The position numbers were made by a program, and so were the translations under genes. Shown piece by piece: positions 60,347 through 64,000 of a stretch of DNA of 64,000 nucleotides; position 1 is the stretch's first letter, and every line of letters starts with the position of its first letter. The notes under the pieces were generated by a model. That model searched no databases and was not told the origin of the DNA. It saw only the letters and a list, made by a program, of their open reading frames with translations. Source of the stretch: Boswellia sacra (taxonomy: Eukaryota; Streptophyta; Magnoliopsida; Sapindales; Burseraceae); contig SNVD02014651.1 in NCBI GenBank assembly GCA_013180625.2, forward strand, positions 310,001-374,000, in the 5' to 3' direction.

Positions 60347-62226
60347 TGTAGAAATTGAATTTTTGAGGCTCGATGAAGAAATAAAGATGAATGTCGAGCA
60401 ATGAAAATGATCGAAATGCCATTGAAGATCAAGAAGAGAAGGAGAAGAAATTGGTAAAGAGTCTTAAAAACTGATATATGAATTTGAAAAATCATAGAAA
60501 TTAATCGAAGAGGAATCTGATGATGAATCATGTATCGTTGTGAAGCTATGGATATTTAGTTTTTGTAAAAATTTAAGGATCACAAATCGGAGTTGAAATC
60601 GAGAAGTTATGCGCGATCAAAGGAACAAAGGTCCGAAGGGGCTACATTGAAAGAAGAGAAAAAGAAAAGGGTTGAATGACAATTGATGCGCCGGCCATTG
60701 GACAGCCGCCCGACCATCTAACAATCGTCAGACTATTGCCCAATGGCCAACTATCCATCAGATGGCTGCCCGATTGTCTGGAAATGGCTGCCCGGCCCTT
60801 AGAGGTTTATTTTCGAAAATTGGCTTAAGAAATTTCCTTTTTCATTTTCATCCCTCTCCTATATAAACCCTCCCCTTCTCATGTTGCAATTTACACCGAT
60901 TGTCGAAGACAATCATCTTTCTCCCTCTTGAAGACATGCTTGAGAATTTGAGAAGTCTTTTTCAATATAATTTTTTAGGCATTTTATTACTCTAAACCCG
61001 GAAAGGGTACGTCTAGAGAGCAGAATTCTCTCCTCCCTCCCATGTTCTCTTTTACTTTTCTTGTTTAGAATAAGCATATTTAAGATTTGTTTTTATGCTT
61101 AGGAGCATGTCTAGAATTATTATGAATTGTGCTAACCCAATTTGTTTTGCAAGGTGGAAATGCTTGTCAAGTTAAGTCATCTTTCCTTTCCTTATTTAGA
61201 AACATGCTTAGGAATTTAATTTCTTCGCGAATGCTTAGAAATATGCTTAGGAGCGCATGCTTAGAATCATGCTTAGGAGCACATGATTAGAATCATGTTA
61301 AGTGATTAGAATCATGTTAAGGAAGACTGCTAAGAAATAGCATAGAATAGGTAAGAAACACCATTTTGCCCTTGAATGCTATAATTGATGTTGATTGCTT
61401 GAATTAGGCTAGAAATGCCATATTTAGGCTAGAAATGCCATGATTGTTAATAAATTGATATGAATTATGCTAGAATAGCAATAGGTAGAACACCATGATA
61501 GAATTTATTAAATCTAGGCTAGAATGCCATGATTCTAGATTATGGCTTTATTTGAATTTCATTTGATTAATTTATGAATGCATGAATGTACCTTGAATAT
61601 GGAGTATTATTGTATGATGTCATGAAGTGGTGGTGGACTCATATTGATGGTAAGAGACCATCACTTAGAATAGCCAAATCTATATATGAACATACTTTGA
61701 ATGTATGAATGTGTAAATGTACTTGTGGAGGTTCAATAGAAGTTGAATAGACTCACATATGGTGGTCAGGAATTCATCAACTATTAGGTCTCAAATAGAC
61801 AATTTGTATTCAATGTTCAAAGTTATGTTATGGATGATTGTACATCTAGAATTCTTTTGTTGAAGAACAAACGATGTAATCCTCTTTCCCTTCTCCCATG
61901 CTTGAAAGGAAATGTAATCCATTCTCCTGTATCTTTCTTTGTATGAATATACAACTGTCATTGATTAAATAATCACTTCACATGTCTAACGAAGATAAAA
62001 ATAGAAATGTGTGCATAAGATGAACAATGCTAAGCAAACTAAGTAACAATATGAGATATTTCTATTTGGTATTTCCCAAGTGAAGGCTGAATTTACATCC
62101 GGGCGGGTCGAAGGACTCGTACTTAACTTCCCAAACCCATCTCTAAAGGGAAGAGGTAGTTTAGGTCCCGAAACAAGGGATCAGATTGCCTCATTCATTC
62201 CCAGTTGATTAGCTGGGTGGCGACTC
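60347..62226 (+). repeat. LTR-like unit B
   Basis: Head-to-tail with unit A, about 1,880 bp. It starts TGTAGAAATTG and ends ...GGGTGGCGACT. It has a TATATAAAC box at about 60859 and a polyadenylation-like region at about 61900-61960. Confidence 0.75.
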
Positions 62227-62237
62227 CTTTCTTCAAA

Positions 62238-62465
62238 CTTACCCATGGCTCGTTTGTGTTCCTTTGAGCCTTGAAAGAGGCTTTGATATAGTGTCGTGGT
62301 CACAGATGCTCTGGCCGGATGAAAGCCCTATTCACAGCAACTCCATTTCACTAGACGTGCCCATGACTCGTTTGCGTTTCCTTAAGTCTCGAAAGAGGCT
62401 TTGACATAGTGTTGTGATCGTAAACGCTCTGACAGGATGAAAGCCTTGTTTACACCAACCATTCG
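62238..62465 (+). repeat. ~114-bp tandem duplication
   Basis: 'cccatg-ctcgtttg-gtt' to 'gatgaaagcc-t-ttcaca' is present twice (from about 62242 and 62358), with about 80% identity. Confidence 0.8.
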
Positions 62466-62471
62466 CCAGAC

Positions 62472-64000
62472 ACTTTCGAGATCAAGCCAACAACTTTGTA
62501 GATGATTTAATTATCTCCATTCCATGGATTAACTAATAAGGATCCAAATGCTCATATTGCTAATTCTATTAAAATTTATGTTAGGCTCAAATTTCAACGG
62601 AGCCTTTGATGATGCTATTAGACTGCATTTGTTTCCCTTTTCATTGAAAGATAGAGTTAAAAGTTGGCTAAATTCTTTGCCTGCAGGTTCTATTACTACT
62701 TGGGAGGATTTGGCTTAGAAATTCCTGGCAAAGTTTTTCCCTCCATCAATGACATTCAAATTACGAACAAAGATCTCCAACTTTGCACAATATGATGGGA
62801 AATCTCTATATGATGCATAAGAGAGGTTTAAGGAATTACTTAGAAAATGTCCTCATCACGGTTTAGCTGAATGGATGTAGGTATAAACATTCTATAATGG
62901 TATGGGACATTCAATAAGAACTTTGATAGATGCTGCTTATGGAGGAACTTTTATAAAGAAAAAACAAGATGAGGCATATGATTTGACTGAAGAAATGTCT
63001 ATGAACAATTACCAATCGAGTGGTGAGAGAATTACATCCAAAAAGATAGCTGCGGTTCACAATTTAGATGAGATTGATTCCTTAAAAGCACAAATGACTG
63101 CCTTGTCTAAGTAACAACAAAGCCACACTATGTCAGCCAATGCCATTCATATCCTAGTAGTTATGTGTAAACATTGTCAAGGTGACCATCCTAATGATAG
63201 GTGTGAGGAAGGGAACCGATTCCTAGCACAAGCTAAGTAAGCCAGTTATGTTGATTACAACTGACTTTGGAATAACTTTATTACTATAACCCCTGTTGGA
63301 GAAGCCATCCGAATTTCTCTTAGGATAACCAAAACACCGTAAAACTTTCTCAACAAGAAAAGAAACCATCTCTAGAAGAAGCTTTAGTCTACTTATCAAC
63401 AACCATAAATATCTTTATGAGAAGAACTTATAAATTCATGGTTGAAACCCAAAATAAATTTCAAAACCTATCAACCCAAATTAGAAGCTTAGAAACTCAA
63501 GTAAGTTAGTTAGCCAATATGATGGGTAGAAGAATACAATGTAATTTACTTAGTACTACTAAAGTGAACCCAAAAGAACATTGTAAAGCTATTACCTTCG
63601 AGGAGTGGCAAGGAATTGGAAGAACCTATGAAAGTTGAGAGACCAAATGAGAAGGCTAAAAAAGAATTTGTTGTTACCCCCATACCACCATTGATGATTG
63701 TTAATGAAAAAGTCCAAACCACACCATTGCCTATTCAAGAATCAGTGCCTAAAGTTCCTTTTCCTCAAAGGTTACAAAAGTGTAAGCTTGACAACAATTC
63801 TCTAGGTTTTTGGAGGTCTTTAAGAAATTACATATCAATATTCCTTTGGCGGGAGGCCTTAAAGCAAATGCTAAGTTATGTCAAGTTTATGAAAGACATA
63901 CTTTTAAAGAAGCAGAAGTTAGAAGACTATGAGACGGTTGCATTAACTGAAGAGTGCAGTGTCATATTGCAAAAGAAGCTGCCATGTAAAAATCCAAGTT
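62472..64000 (+). pseudogene. gag central and C-terminal part, pre-protease region (runs off window)
   Basis: It resumes with TFEIKP, then FHGLTNKDPNAHIAN, LFPFSLKDRVKSWLNSLPAG, TTWEDLA-KFLAKFFPPS, ERFKELLRKCPHHGL and FYNGMGHSIRTLIDAA. These make up the retrotransposon gag capsid domain. A CX2CX3HX4C knuckle (CKHC...HPNDRC) lies near 63160-63210. A VPKVPFPQRLQ...KFMKDIL...VALTEECSVILQKKLP segment, the region before the protease, follows to the window end. Several stops (CAA/CAG-to-TAA/TAG type) and frame changes are present. 62902-63114 is the longest open piece. Confidence 0.88.

Larger units (their letters stand above)
54312..62475. mobile_element. nest of LTR-like units inside gag
   Basis: The left flank ...GTAGACACT and right flank GACACTTTCGAG share GACACT, so a 5-6-bp target duplication is likely. 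Inside are two head-to-tail ~1.9-kb units (54317-60346, minus an insertion; 60347-62226), similar along their whole length. A further 240 bp includes a ~114-bp tandem repeat (62238-62465). TATATAAAC boxes occur at 54793 and 60859. GGCGACT text at each unit end recalls Tat-type LTR ends plus primer site. No coding sequence is present. The order could be two LTRs with the internal part deleted. Confidence 0.6.
52700..64000 (+). mobile_element. Ty3/gypsy (Athila/Tat-like) element, split by a nest and cut by the window edge
   Basis: A 5' LTR ends near 53958 and is followed by a primer-site-like TGGCGCTATTGTTAAGGA. The gag N-terminus follows at 54186-54316, and the rest of gag and the pre-protease region at 62472-64000. 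pol and the 3' LTR lie beyond the window. The left LTR edge (about 52700) is a guess. Confidence 0.75.

Overview
The window is nuclear DNA of a flowering plant, almost certainly a eudicot. It is AT-rich and holds one clearly intact, intron-containing host gene in a bed of nested, decaying transposable elements. I cannot name the species. No database search was possible, so family names rest on motifs read from the translated sequence.

Left part (1-9.2 kb): the 3' part of a dead Ty3/gypsy chromovirus (gag zinc knuckle, protease, RT, RNase H, integrase, chromodomain) runs into its 3' LTR, which is itself hit by an 868-bp hAT-type element with a perfect 8-bp target duplication. It is followed by a 5'-truncated Ty1/copia element with a 3' LTR.

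11.5-30.8 kb: a Mutator-like element (MULE) of the Ulp1-carrying kind. Its transposase (mudrA, + strand) converges on a captured SUMO-protease-like gene (C48/Ulp1, - strand). Three later insertions broke it, all with exact target duplications: a 1,745-bp LTR-like unit in mudrA (5 bp), a 307-bp hAT MITE (8 bp), and an 11,016-bp Athila-type LTR retrotransposon on the - strand (two 1,367-bp LTRs, 5-bp duplication). Between its pol gene and 3' LTR the Athila element carries a full-length, intron-less but stop-containing copy of a LOG cytokinin-activating enzyme gene and a second ORF I do not recognise. This is the most unusual feature of the window.

30.8-35.1 kb: small TIR elements, including a 636-bp MULE MITE with a 10-bp target duplication, and plain AT-rich spacer.

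35.25-39.66 kb: a seven-exon gene for a CCCH zinc-finger plus RRM RNA-binding protein (665 aa). All its splice sites and the reading frame are intact.

40-52 kb: a second RGGTCGGGT-rich hAT MITE (8-bp duplication), two AT-rich TIR elements with GC-richer cargo, and a whole 5,872-bp MULE with ~150-bp TIRs and a 10-bp duplication. This MULE carries a broken mudrA (+) and a small converging GRF-type zinc-finger ORF (-).

52.7-64 kb: the 5' LTR, tRNA-Asp-type primer site and gag of another Ty3/gypsy element (+). Its gag is split by an ~8.2-kb nest made of two head-to-tail ~1.9-kb LTR-like units, the first of which contains a non-coding 4,049-bp LTR element (5-bp duplication). gag resumes at about 62.47 kb and runs off the window.
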